NCBI GenBank assembly: GCA_049841135.1
Contig: JASGHK010000006.1
Location: 806,001-870,000 of the forward strand
Direction: 5' to 3'
Length of the DNA stretch: 64,000 nucleotides
Source of the DNA: JACRCT01 sp049841135
GTDB lineage: Bacteria; Myxococcota; Myxococcia; Myxococcales; UBA5297
A program made the position numbers and the translations under genes. This document shows positions 1 through 9,997 of the stretch, one piece after another (positions within the stretch are counted from its first letter, which is position 1; the number at the start of each line of letters is the position of its first letter). The notes below the pieces were generated by a model. It was not told the DNA's origin. It saw only the letters and a program-made list of their open reading frames with translations, and did not search any database.

Positions 1-1130
<1,130 letters not shown>

Positions 1131-1131
<1 letters not shown>

Positions 1132-2000
1132 TGCGCAAGCGGCTCAAGGTCGACGTCCGGCCGCAGAAGGGCGGCCCGCTCATCGGCTGGCTCGGCCAGC
1201 GGATCAGCGGCGCCCGCGAGGTCGCCAGCCGGCGCTTCGCGGTGGACCGGTACTACGACCTGGCCATCGACCCCGAGGCCGCGGCCGATCCCGCCGGGGC
1301 CTTCCGGGCGCACGTCAACCGCCCGGGCCGCGGCCTCGACCTGCACGCCCCCGAGGCGCAGGACCGCCTCAAGCTCCTCTTGGGCCACTACCACCCGGCC
1401 CAGTCGCTCAGCTCGCCCGACGCCCTGGTCTTCAACGTCTTCAGCCCCTTCGGCCGCCCGCGGGTCAGCCGCCGCTGGCTCAACGAGGTGCTCGCCGCCG
1501 CGTTCGGCCCGCTCGACTACCCCGCCGACTGGATCGTGCGGATGTGGTACCGCGAGGAGGTCGAGGTCCAGGGGCTGGCGGCGACCATCGAGGTCGAGGA
1601 GGCCTGCTCGCTGGTGGCCTCCGGCGGCTGGAAGTTCCTGGTGGTCGCGGCCTGGCAGGACGACCTGCCCGACGGGGTCGCCGACGCGGTCACGCTCTCG
1701 GCGGAGCCCTTGCGCAAGAGCCCGCAGGAGAAGAGCGGCCTGCTCGTCATCGTGCCCTCGCCGGGCCACTATCCCCCCGCGCACGACCCCTCCTCGGTCT
1801 TCCGGCGCTACTTCATGCCCCAGCACGACGGCTACCTGCTCACCCCAGCGGCCACCGACCTGCCCTGCCGGGTGCGCGTGGTGACCTGGGAGTCGTTGGG
1901 CGAGCGGGCCGACGTGCACCCCCATGGCGTGGAGCTGCGCGCCTACGTCGGCTGGCGCGTGGCGCTCGTCGAAGGGGCGCAGGCCGAGCCGGCTCCCTGA
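1131..2000 (+). CDS. Hypothetical protein coupled to aspS
   Basis: I do not recognise this 289-residue protein. It starts at the ATG overlapping the aspS stop codon and has typical codon use with strong third-position GC. There is no signal peptide or membrane segment. The sequence is mixed alpha/beta with a basic N-terminus (MRKRLKVDVRPQKGG) and several Trp/Tyr-rich stretches (YPADWIVRMWYREEVEVQG). The overlap with aspS implies co-transcription, but no function follows from that. Confidence 0.8.
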
Positions 2001-2016
2001 ATTGCCCTGCGGTAGG

Positions 2017-3954
2017 ATGGCCAGACCGATGGTCACCCTGCTCTCGCACGTCCGCTCGCTGTCGCTCTTGACCCTCCTCGCCGTGGCCTCCTGCACGGTC
2101 CCCGAGCCCGTCCTGGAAGGCCGAGCCTGCGATGGGGCGCACCCGTGCGCGAGGGGCTACGACTGCCAGTCGGGTCAGTGCGTCGCGCAGGCCCAGGGCG
2201 ACGGCGGGCTCCCCGCTGGCGACGCCGGCGAGACCTGCACCGGGACGCAGACCCGCCCCTGTGGCTCCGACGAGGGCGAGTGCGTCCCGGGCACCCAGAG
2301 CTGCCAGAACGGCACCTGGGGGTCGTGCCAGGGAGCGACGGGCCCCAGCACCGAGGTCTGCGACGACCTGGACAACGACTGCGACGGCAAGACCGATTCG
2401 GACGACCCCGACCTCGTCACCGCGGCCTGCCCGCTCCAGAAGGGCGTCTGCGCGAACAGCAGGAAGGGCTGCTCGATGGGCGAGGAGGACGACTGCGACG
2501 TCTTCAGCTACGGCGACGACTACGAGGAGGGCGCCGAGCAGAGCTGCGATGGCCTCGACAACGACTGCGACGGCACGACGGACGAGGACCTGGACAACGA
2601 CGGCGACGGCTGGGGCGTCGACGTGGTCTGCAAGCAGGGCAACGGCGACTGCGACGACTGGGATGCCGAGGTCTACCCAGGGGCGACGGAGCTGTGCAAC
2701 GGCCGCGACGACAGCTGCGACGGCGCGGCCGACGAGGGCGCCGGGATGACCTGCGTCGCCGGCGCCGTCGATGGCCCCTGTGCGCTGCCGGGAGCGGACG
2801 CGGGGGCTCAAGGTGGCGTGCTCACCTGCAATTCGCTCTGCTCCGCCGAGGTGTGCACGCCTCCCCGAGAGATCTGCAACGGCCTCGACGACGACGGCGA
2901 CGGCGCACCGGACCAGGGACTGGCGGGCGACTGGGCGCACTTCGAGCTGGCGGGCACGCAGCCATCGTCGCCCGCAGTCGCCGGCGTGCCTGGCACGGGC
3001 TTCACCGCGGCCTGGCGGGTGGAGGGCGGGAGCGAGGTCCGCATGAGCCGGATGCAGGCCAAGGCCGCCTTCAACGACGAGGCCCCGGTCGTGGCGGGCA
3101 CTGGGGCCACCGGGGCCGTGGCGGTCACCGCGACTCACGTGGTGTGGCTGGAATCGAAGGGGGTCGCCGTGCGCCGCCTGCAGCGCGGCCTGCCCGCGGG
3201 CGAGACGCTGCGGCAGTCCCTGAGCGCCGCGCCGACGCTCATGGCCGTCAGGGACGCCGACCTCGGGACCGGAACCTCGGCGCTGGCGGTCGCCTCCGGC
3301 TCGACGCTGAAGGTGTACTCGCTCAAGAACAACCTCTCGCCGGTGACCTTCACCTCCTCCGTCCCCGACCTGGCCGGGGCGTCGGGCCTGGCGCTGGCGA
3401 AGGAGAGCGGCACCTCGGCCAACCTGGTGGTCTACGCCCCGGCCGGCCCGCCCGACGGCGGCAAGCTGAAGGCCATCGCCGGAACCAACGCGCCTCACGT
3501 CTGGTCGCCCTCCAGCCTCACCGACTGCAGCAGCCCCGTGGGAGCGGGGAGCGCGGTGGCCTTCCGCGCGGCCGAGAACGGCAAGGGCGGCATCTACATC
3601 GGCCGCGCGCTCGACCGGGAGCTGGCGGCCGGCGAGTGGGTCGCCATGACCTCGGGCACGGAAGCGACGGACCAACCCGCCCTCGCGGCGCTGAGCGACA
3701 CCGAGTACCTGGTCTCGTGGCTCGAGACGCCGGCCGCGGGCGGCACGCTCGTCAACACCAAGCGCATCCGCTGGATGGGCAGCGCCTGGTCGACGCCTTC
3801 CTCGCCCACCGGCTGGAGGAACCCGGAGGACCAGGGCGCGGCGGTGGTGGCGGCGGCGGCCGGGAGCGAGGGGACGCGCTACCTGGTGCTCTTCGAGACG
3901 CGGGGCGCCACCTTCGACATGGTGGCCCGCACCACTTGCCCAGCGGGGCTTTGA
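2017..3954 (+). CDS. Lipoprotein with MopE-type metal-binding repeats
   Basis: Predicted exported lipoprotein of about 645 residues. The chosen ATG (2017; an alternative is 2029) puts a signal peptide ending in the lipobox LAVASC at the N-terminus. The N-terminal half carries Cys/Asp-rich repeats of the MopE-like putative metal-binding type, for example CDDLDNDCDGKTD, CDGLDNDCDGTTDEDLDNDG, CNGRDDSCDG and CNGLDDDGDG, each with several Asp residues that could chelate a divalent cation. The C-terminal 300 residues read like beta-propeller or YVTN-type sequence. Proteins of this kind are abundant in Myxococcota and their cargo is generally unknown. It begins 16 bases after the preceding gene with only a weak TAGG Shine-Dalgarno. 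Confidence 0.85.
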   Translation: MARPMVTLLSHVRSLSLLTLLAVASCTVPEPVLEGRACDGAHPCARGYDCQSGQCVAQAQGDGGLPAGDAGETCTGTQTRPCGSDEGECVPGTQSCQNGTWGSCQGATGPSTEVCDDLDNDCDGKTDSDDPDLVTAACPLQKGVCANSRKGCSMGEEDDCDVFSYGDDYEEGAEQSCDGLDNDCDGTTDEDLDNDGDGWGVDVVCKQGNGDCDDWDAEVYPGATELCNGRDDSCDGAADEGAGMTCVAGAVDGPCALPGADAGAQGGVLTCNSLCSAEVCTPPREICNGLDDDGDGAPDQGLAGDWAHFELAGTQPSSPAVAGVPGTGFTAAWRVEGGSEVRMSRMQAKAAFNDEAPVVAGTGATGAVAVTATHVVWLESKGVAVRRLQRGLPAGETLRQSLSAAPTLMAVRDADLGTGTSALAVASGSTLKVYSLKNNLSPVTFTSSVPDLAGASGLALAKESGTSANLVVYAPAGPPDGGKLKAIAGTNAPHVWSPSSLTDCSSPVGAGSAVAFRAAENGKGGIYIGRALDRELAAGEWVAMTSGTEATDQPALAALSDTEYLVSWLETPAAGGTLVNTKRIRWMGSAWSTPSSPTGWRNPEDQGAAVVAAAAGSEGTRYLVLFETRGATFDMVARTTCPAGL

Positions 3955-4050
3955 CCGCAGGTCCGGCTGGAGCGGCGTCCGGCGCGAAGAGGCGGATGGC
4001 CGGGCGGTCTAGCCCCGGCCATCGCGTCGCCGAGCCTCAGCGGCCTGCGC

Positions 4051-7000
4051 TCACACCTCTTCGGGCTTCTGCTGCCGCGGCTTCTTGGGCATGCCCAGCG
4101 GCTGCGGCGCGGTCTCCTCGCGGGTGCCGCCCGCCATCCGGCGCAGGATGCGTAGCCCCTGGGGCGCGCCGGGGAAGGCCCACGAGGCCAGGCGCGCGGC
4201 CTGCTTGGCGGCGGTCAAGCCGACCTCGAAGGTGGCCTGCAGCGGGTTGGTGCTCGCCTCGGGCTGGTCGTGCTTGGGCGGCTTGGGCCGCTTGGCGTGG
4301 CGGGCGTGGACCTCGAAGACGAAGTTCTCCAGCGCTTCGGGCGCCATCGGGTCGCCGTTGAGCGACAGCGTCAGGGAGAGCAGCCCCTCCTTCTCGGCGA
4401 TGTGGGAGAACTGGTTCTCGCTGATCTTGTTGGGCAGGCACTCCAGCGGGCCGACGGAGATGACGCCGTCGATGAGCCCCTCGCGCCACTCGTGCACCGG
4501 GCCTCCGACGGTGAGCACCGACTCGCCCTGGAACTCCTCGCGCACGTACGGGTTGGAGGCGGCCAGCGACTGCTGCACGGTGGTGCGGTGCGGCCAGCCC
4601 AGCCGCTGGGCCATGACCGAGTAGCACAGCGACTGGATGACGGCGCGGGTGAAGCTGGAGATGTGCGGGGACAGGCCGGTGCGGTCGCCGTTCTTGAAGT
4701 TGATGTAGTCCGAGTACTCGATCCACTCGTTGAACGGCGCGAAGCGCACGCGGATGCCGCGGTCGGAGAGCTTGTCGGCGACGAAGTCGTTGGCGAAGGC
4801 GTCGTTGCGCACGTAGATCTCGCCGACCATCATCACCGCCGGCACGTCGCGGTCCTGCTTGGCGGCGGCGAACTCGTCCGCGGCGCGCGAGAGCAGGTCG
4901 ATGACCCCGTAGAGCCGGCCGCTGGCCACCTGCACCAGCGCCTCGGCGGCCGACAGGTCGCCGCGCGCGCCCTCCTCGACCATCTCCATCAGCTCGGCGT
5001 GGTAGCGCTCGAAGATCTCGCGGGCGAGGCCCGGCCGCTTCTCCACCACGCGCGCGTCGTACTGCGCCTCGAGCAGCAGGTCGCTGCCCATGAACCCGAC
5101 CATGATCAGCGCGGGGAAGCCGTCGGGCAGGCCGGCGAAGTAGTTCTCGAACTTGGGCGACCAGACGCGGACGCGGTCGTCCAGCTCGAGGCGCTGCAGG
5201 ACGATCTTGTGCAGCATGTTGTAGACGCCGAACCGGCACGGCCCGTACGACTTGGGCATGGCGAAGGCGAACTTCTTCGTCTTGTCGGGCTCGTTCTGCA
5301 CGCGCTGGAGCAGGCTGCCCAGCGTCACCGTCATCGGCACGCACTCCTTGCCGGAGGTGTGGCGCCGGCCGATGCGCATCGCGTCGCGGTCGGGCATGGG
5401 CAGCGACTCGGCGGGGATGCCCAGGCCGCGCATCGCCGCGGCCACCGCCTCGGCGCCGGGGCCCATGCGCGGGATGAGGATGGTCTCGCCGCGCTGCTTG
5501 ATCTCCTCGGTGAGCGCGGTCATCTCGTCGATGGCCTTCAGGTCGCTCGCCGGCTTGGTCCTGGCCGCGGTCCGGTCCTCGGCCACGCAGTGCAGGAAGG
5601 CCTCCACGCGGGTCTTGGTGCCGGCGTCGCCCGAGTGCCCGTCGGTCTCGATGACGGCGAAGGGCTTGCCCTCCATCAGGTAGGCATAGAAGTGCAGGGC
5701 GAAGCTGTCGGGGCCGCAGCTGTAGTTGCTGCAGTACAGCGTGTAGATGCCCGGGGTGCGCCGGGCGTGGTGGGCGGCGCGCAGGTTCTTCTGCGCGAAG
5801 CTCCAGAACACGCCGTCGAAGATGGGCACCTCGTCCGGAACGGGGAAGCAGTCCACGGGGATGGCGATGGCGCCCTGCTCGCGCAGGATGGCGGGGACGT
5901 TCGAGTTGAGCACCGTGTTGTAGATGGTGTAGGCGCGGCCGAGAACGACCACCGGGACGATCTGCTGCTGCTGGCAGAAGTCCAGCGCCCGGCGCCCCAG
6001 CGCCTCGATGCCCTCGTCGAACTGGCGCTGCGCCTCCACGGCGGCGAAGTAGGCCTGCCGCCACAGCGCCTGCCCCGAGCCTGCCGCGGACTCGAGGACG
6101 CCGAACTCCTTGGCGATGCGGCGGCAGGACTCGAGGAACTGCGGCGACTCGAGGTTGCCGGTGCCCATGTCCACCAGCGGGGTGACGAGCTTGCTGGGCA
6201 GGGTCTGGCCCAGGTCCCAGCGCAGCATGTCCGGGCCGGCCTGGACGAGCGGGCAGACCACCGCGTGCGCCTCGTCCTTGACGCGCAGGTACTCGCGCAG
6301 CATCGGCAGGAACAGGTAGTCGGGCTTCTCCTCGGCCATCTGCGCGACCAGGCCGTGGAACTGCTGCACCGGCGCGCAGAAGGGGACGTTGGCCTCCTCG
6401 ATGCCGCGCTTGAGGGCGTGGTGGTCGGCGCCGGTCTTCACCTTGAGGTCGAAGCCCAGCTCGAAGAGGAAGGTCGCGAAGAAGGGGAACATGCCCTTGA
6501 GCGCGAACTCGTCGGTGATGCCCACGGTGGGCCTGCCGCGGGACTCGCTCACCTTGGCGATGACGGCCTGCAGCATCTCCTCGCGCTCGCGGAACGGGTC
6601 GGGCGAGAGGTCGGGCAGCTTCTTCTTGCGCGTGCCCTTGTCGTAGAGCGAGCAGCCGCCGCCCCAGGTGAACTTGTTGCGGTCGCCGCCGACCAGCGTG
6701 GTGATGCGGTCGATGCGGCACTTGTTGCCGGCGCCGCCGCAGCCCTTGGTGGACTGGCAGATGAAGGTGTCCTTCTTCTCGACCTTGGCGGAGAGGAACC
6801 GCGCGGGGTCGAGCGCTGGGTGGCGACCGGCCTCCGTGCCGGTCATGGTGTTCTTGAGCGTCAGCAGGGCGATGCCCATGGCACCGACGGTGCCCGGGTT
6901 GGGCGGGACGATGACCTCGGCGCCCGTCTGGCGCACGACCGCCGCGGCGAGGGCGTCGGCGGCGAAGGGCATGCCCTGGCAGAAGATGACCTGGCCGACC

Positions 7001-8568
7001 GAGCGGCTGCCCTTCACCCGGTTCAGGTAGTTCTGGATGATGGAGTCGTAGATGCCGGCGATGATCGACCGCTGGTCGGTGCCGGCGGCCACGGCGTCGT
7101 CGATGATCTCCGCCATGAAGACCGAGCAGTGCTGGCCGAGCGAGACTCCGCAGCTGGCCTTGAGCGCCTCGCCGCCGAGCTGGACGACGGAGCTGATGCC
7201 GCTGAACTTCTTGCCCTGCTCTTCGATGAAGCTCCCGGTGCCGGCGGAGCAGGCTTCGTTCATGGCGGCGTCGACGACGCGGCCGTCGGCCAGGCGGATG
7301 TACTTGGCGTCCTGCCCGCCGATCTCGAAGATGGTGTCCACGCGCCGGTCGAAGTGGAGCGCGCCCTCGGCGTGCGCGGCGATCTCGTTGAGCACGTAGA
7401 CCGACTCGCCGCCGTAGCAGTTGGCCATCAGCGAGCCGACGATCTCGCGGCCCGAGCCGGTGGCGCCCACCGCCTTGATCTTGCAGAACCAGGCCGGGCC
7501 CTCGGTCCACTGCTTCATCAGCTCCTGCGCGGCGCCGACCGGGTTGCCGTTGGTCTTGAGGTAGCCCTCCCAGACGACGTCCTTGGTCGCGGCGTCGATG
7601 GCCACCGCCTTGGAGCCGGTGGAGCCGATGTCGAAGCCCAGGATGACGTCGCGGGCGGAGTCGACCGCGGTGATGGGCACGGGCGGCATCCGCCTGACCT
7701 TGGTCAGCGAGTCGGCGAGGGCCGGCACACGCTCCAGGCTGGCGTCGGGGGCGGAGACCACCAGCCGGTCCAGGGTCGGGACGCGGCCGGGGCGGTCGGC
7801 GGCCAGCACGGCGGTGCCCAGGGCCTCGAAATAGAGGGCGTCGTCGCTCGCGGTCTCGACGAGCTGCATCTGGTGCTTGGCGGCGAAGCGGCGGAAGTTC
7901 TCGCGGATGCGCCGCGAGCGGCTGACGCCGCCGACCAGGAGCAGCTTCTCCGGCGACAGGCGCGGCTTGATGAGCACCTGGACGTTCTCGCAGACGGCGT
8001 CGAACAGGCCGGCCAGGATGCGCGCCTTGCTCTCGCCCTTGTTGGCGAGGTGGGTCATGTCGGTCTTGAGGATGACCGGGCAGCGGCCGGAGAGCGGAGC
8101 CGGGTCGGCGACGTCGGCGCAAAGCTCGCTCGCCTGCTCGATGTCCAGGTCGAAGCGCTCGACCAGCTGGCGCAGGAAGTTGCCGGTGCCCTGCGAGCAG
8201 CGGCTGTTCTCGCGCATGATCTCCTGGCCGTTCGGCCTGACCTCGAGCACCGAGAAGCCGTGGCTGCCGATGGAGACGACGGTGGCGGGCGAGTCGCCGA
8301 AGAGCTGCTTGTAGCCGAAGGACTGGGCCTGCTTGGTCGGCACGTGCGTGACGTCGACCAGGCGGGCGAGGCGGCCGGTGGCGGCGGCGCCGGAGAGGAA
8401 GTCCCAACCCCAGTCGGCGAGGAGCTTGGTCAGGGTCGCGGCGGGCTCCTTGTGGTGCTCGACGAGCGCCCGGCGGGTCCAGGTGAGGCGTCCGCCGCCC
8501 TCACGCTTGAGCTCGACCGCTTTGATGGTCTCAGCGCCGATATCCAGGCCCACGAACCGGTTCGACAT
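4051..8568 (-). CDS. Fused 2-hydroxyacyl-CoA dehydratase activase (BadF/HgdC) and DUF2229 protein
   Basis: Giant 1505-residue protein of the acyl-CoA dehydratase activase-related family. ATG 8568 is chosen over the in-frame ATG at 8589 because GGAGG lies about 11 bases upstream. Two ASKHA ATPase modules occur in tandem: the first starts FVGLDIGAETIKAVE and has a SRCSQGTGNF loop, the second starts VILGFDIGSTGSKAV and has NEACSAGTGSFIEEQ. Each Cys matches the position that ligates the bridging [4Fe-4S] cluster of HgdC. A Cys-rich patch (CQSTKGCGGAGNKC) and a long DUF2229/dehydratase-subunit-like region follow. Family members use ATP to drive low-potential electron transfer or radical dehydration; the substrate here is unknown. 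No separate dehydratase subunits are next to it. An intrinsic terminator lies in the leader. Confidence 0.9.
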   Translation of the reverse strand: MSNRFVGLDIGAETIKAVELKREGGGRLTWTRRALVEHHKEPAATLTKLLADWGWDFLSGAAATGRLARLVDVTHVPTKQAQSFGYKQLFGDSPATVVSIGSHGFSVLEVRPNGQEIMRENSRCSQGTGNFLRQLVERFDLDIEQASELCADVADPAPLSGRCPVILKTDMTHLANKGESKARILAGLFDAVCENVQVLIKPRLSPEKLLLVGGVSRSRRIRENFRRFAAKHQMQLVETASDDALYFEALGTAVLAADRPGRVPTLDRLVVSAPDASLERVPALADSLTKVRRMPPVPITAVDSARDVILGFDIGSTGSKAVAIDAATKDVVWEGYLKTNGNPVGAAQELMKQWTEGPAWFCKIKAVGATGSGREIVGSLMANCYGGESVYVLNEIAAHAEGALHFDRRVDTIFEIGGQDAKYIRLADGRVVDAAMNEACSAGTGSFIEEQGKKFSGISSVVQLGGEALKASCGVSLGQHCSVFMAEIIDDAVAAGTDQRSIIAGIYDSIIQNYLNRVKGSRSVGQVIFCQGMPFAADALAAAVVRQTGAEVIVPPNPGTVGAMGIALLTLKNTMTGTEAGRHPALDPARFLSAKVEKKDTFICQSTKGCGGAGNKCRIDRITTLVGGDRNKFTWGGGCSLYDKGTRKKKLPDLSPDPFREREEMLQAVIAKVSESRGRPTVGITDEFALKGMFPFFATFLFELGFDLKVKTGADHHALKRGIEEANVPFCAPVQQFHGLVAQMAEEKPDYLFLPMLREYLRVKDEAHAVVCPLVQAGPDMLRWDLGQTLPSKLVTPLVDMGTGNLESPQFLESCRRIAKEFGVLESAAGSGQALWRQAYFAAVEAQRQFDEGIEALGRRALDFCQQQQIVPVVVLGRAYTIYNTVLNSNVPAILREQGAIAIPVDCFPVPDEVPIFDGVFWSFAQKNLRAAHHARRTPGIYTLYCSNYSCGPDSFALHFYAYLMEGKPFAVIETDGHSGDAGTKTRVEAFLHCVAEDRTAARTKPASDLKAIDEMTALTEEIKQRGETILIPRMGPGAEAVAAAMRGLGIPAESLPMPDRDAMRIGRRHTSGKECVPMTVTLGSLLQRVQNEPDKTKKFAFAMPKSYGPCRFGVYNMLHKIVLQRLELDDRVRVWSPKFENYFAGLPDGFPALIMVGFMGSDLLLEAQYDARVVEKRPGLAREIFERYHAELMEMVEEGARGDLSAAEALVQVASGRLYGVIDLLSRAADEFAAAKQDRDVPAVMMVGEIYVRNDAFANDFVADKLSDRGIRVRFAPFNEWIEYSDYINFKNGDRTGLSPHISSFTRAVIQSLCYSVMAQRLGWPHRTTVQQSLAASNPYVREEFQGESVLTVGGPVHEWREGLIDGVISVGPLECLPNKISENQFSHIAEKEGLLSLTLSLNGDPMAPEALENFVFEVHARHAKRPKPPKHDQPEASTNPLQATFEVGLTAAKQAARLASWAFPGAPQGLRILRRMAGGTREETAPQPLGMPKKPRQQKPEEV

Positions 8569-8617
8569 GGTCTTTCTGACCTCCCGCATCGCTTCGGCGG
8601 CATCTGTTGGCTAACTG

Positions 8618-8651
8618 AAAAATCCGCCGCCCCAACTCCAAGGGCGGCGGA
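8618..8651 (-). terminator. Strong intrinsic terminator in the leader of the activase gene
   Basis: Read on the minus strand, a perfect 10-bp stem (8642-8651 with 8623-8632, TCCGCCGCCC/GGGCGGCGGA) with a 9-base loop is followed immediately by five T residues (complement of 8618-8622). It lies about 50 bases upstream of the minus-strand start at 8568. No minus-strand gene is seen between it and the divergent gene at 8908, so it either attenuates the activase mRNA or ends a short RNA. Confidence 0.7.
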
Positions 8652-8673
8652 GGTTAGCGAGATCCTTCGAAGG

Positions 8674-8704
8674 AAAAAAGAGCGTACGGGTCTACGCAGA
8701 CCCG
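8674..8704 (-). promoter_or_regulatory. Second terminator-like hairpin in the 8590-8907 intergenic region
   Basis: On the minus strand a 7-bp stem (CGGGTCT/AGACCCG, 8698-8704 with 8687-8693) with a 4-base loop is followed 7 bases later by six T residues. It lies just upstream of the strong terminator at 8618-8651. The whole 8590-8907 stretch (318 bases between divergent genes) holds no convincing ORF. No sigma-70 or sigma-54 promoter is clear in it. The spacing of stem to T-run makes this hairpin weak on its own. Confidence 0.4.
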
Positions 8705-8907
8705 CACAGGGTGCGTCGGTCGATTCGCACTCTTTGACGGGTGTCGCAAGGTGGGACGAGGCCGTTCTGTGCGAGGTCGCACGTCGGCGGAAGCAGGGGT
8801 GGCGAGCTCTCGTGAAAGCCTTGTGATTGCGAACGGTTGCCGATTCCCGGTTGCCTGGCTCGGTCTTCGAATCTGTCCGAGGGAAACCCCGACCCACGAG
8901 GCAGCAG

Positions 8908-9963
8908 ATGACCAGCGTGACCCAGAAGACGAGTTACGACCCTGGAGCGCAGTTGGAAGACGGCATGAGCATCCCGGCAGAGGCGCCCAAAACGGCTCAG
9001 CCCGCAGCTCCGGCTCCCACTCCCGAGGCCAAGAAGGACGAGGACAGCTTCGGTTTCGTGGACTCGGTGAAGTCGTTCTTCGGCGTCGAGAAGCCTGCGG
9101 CCAAGAAGACTGAGACGAAGTATGGGCCCAACAACCTGCCGAAGCCGCCGGCGGAGCCTCGCGAGAAGACGATCCCCACCAAGGGGCTGACCGGCAAGGA
9201 GCTCGAGAAGGCACAGGACGCCAATTCGAAGCTCTGGGGGGAGTACGAGGTGGCCTACAAGCAGTACCTGAGTGACTTCCGCGAGGCCTACAAGAACTGC
9301 GGCTCGCTGGAGCAACTGCGTCAGCTTCAGCCAGAGCCGCCAGCCACTACCCTGCGCGACGTTAACTACTCCGCAAGCTACGAGTCGGCGCTTTCCCGCT
9401 ACAACGAGATGTTCAAGGAGAAGGTCGATCGCGGCTACGAGCTCATCGGCAAGACCCCTCCCGGCACCTTGACGGCAATCTTCGGCGCTTCGCTGAAGGG
9501 GAAGGTGGGGGCCATCGGCGGCAGCATCGATGGCAAGTTCCAGGTGGACACCCGAGGGAAGACGAAGCGCGAGGTCTCGAACGAGGCGTCGGTCGAAGTC
9601 GAGTCCAACAAGTTCGCCATGTCGTCCAAGGGAGTGAAGTCCGAGACCATGGACGTCGGCGTGGCCAAGATCAAGACGAACACCAAGGGCGACGGCGAGG
9701 TCTCGGTGAGCATGGGCGCCGGCAGCGGGACTGCTTTCTACAACCCCAGCGAGGGCACCTTCGGTGGAGGCGTGAAGGTAGGCAAGTCGGTCGACCTGGG
9801 CGTGATCGAGGTGGGCGTCGAGGCATCCGTGAAGGCGCAGATTCAGGGCATGTCAAAGGAGGACGTGAAGCGGGTCCTGAGCGGCTGGTTGGTGCCTGTG
9901 CCCCAAGAAGCCAACGCGAAGCTTCTGCAGGAGCAGCAGCTCAAGGCGACCACCTCTCGCTAG
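8908..9963 (+). CDS. Unknown protein with conserved LEDGMSIP N-terminal tag (paralogous leader 1)
   Basis: Unrecognised 351-residue protein. ATG 8908 is chosen because it aligns residue for residue with the start of the next gene; an earlier TTG (8827) gives an unrelated extension. Residues 1-23 match the downstream protein at 15 positions and end in LEDGMSIP. An Ala/Pro/Lys linker (about 24-70) follows, then a helical charged region, then from about residue 200 a Gly/Val/Ser-rich region with alternating hydrophobics that looks beta-stranded. There is no Sec or Tat signal or membrane helix. It could be a secreted effector, a compartment cargo or a structural protein; nothing visible decides between these. 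The next tagged gene starts 34 bases downstream. Confidence 0.75.
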   Translation: MTSVTQKTSYDPGAQLEDGMSIPAEAPKTAQPAAPAPTPEAKKDEDSFGFVDSVKSFFGVEKPAAKKTETKYGPNNLPKPPAEPREKTIPTKGLTGKELEKAQDANSKLWGEYEVAYKQYLSDFREAYKNCGSLEQLRQLQPEPPATTLRDVNYSASYESALSRYNEMFKEKVDRGYELIGKTPPGTLTAIFGASLKGKVGAIGGSIDGKFQVDTRGKTKREVSNEASVEVESNKFAMSSKGVKSETMDVGVAKIKTNTKGDGEVSVSMGAGSGTAFYNPSEGTFGGGVKVGKSVDLGVIEVGVEASVKAQIQGMSKEDVKRVLSGWLVPVPQEANAKLLQEQQLKATTSR

Positions 9964-9997
9964 GCCTCGACCGCGCTAGTCCAAGGAAAGGACCATC

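Noticed and set aside
8692..8740. A 12-codon GTG leader peptide in the activase leader
   Set aside because: It has no convincing SD and no run of regulatory codons; the hairpins are better supported than the peptide.
4270..8826. 1518-codon open frame on the plus strand opposite the activase gene
   Set aside because: Composition is Arg/Ala/Gly/Val-biased, typical of antisense in high-GC DNA; the minus-strand product has clear domain motifs.
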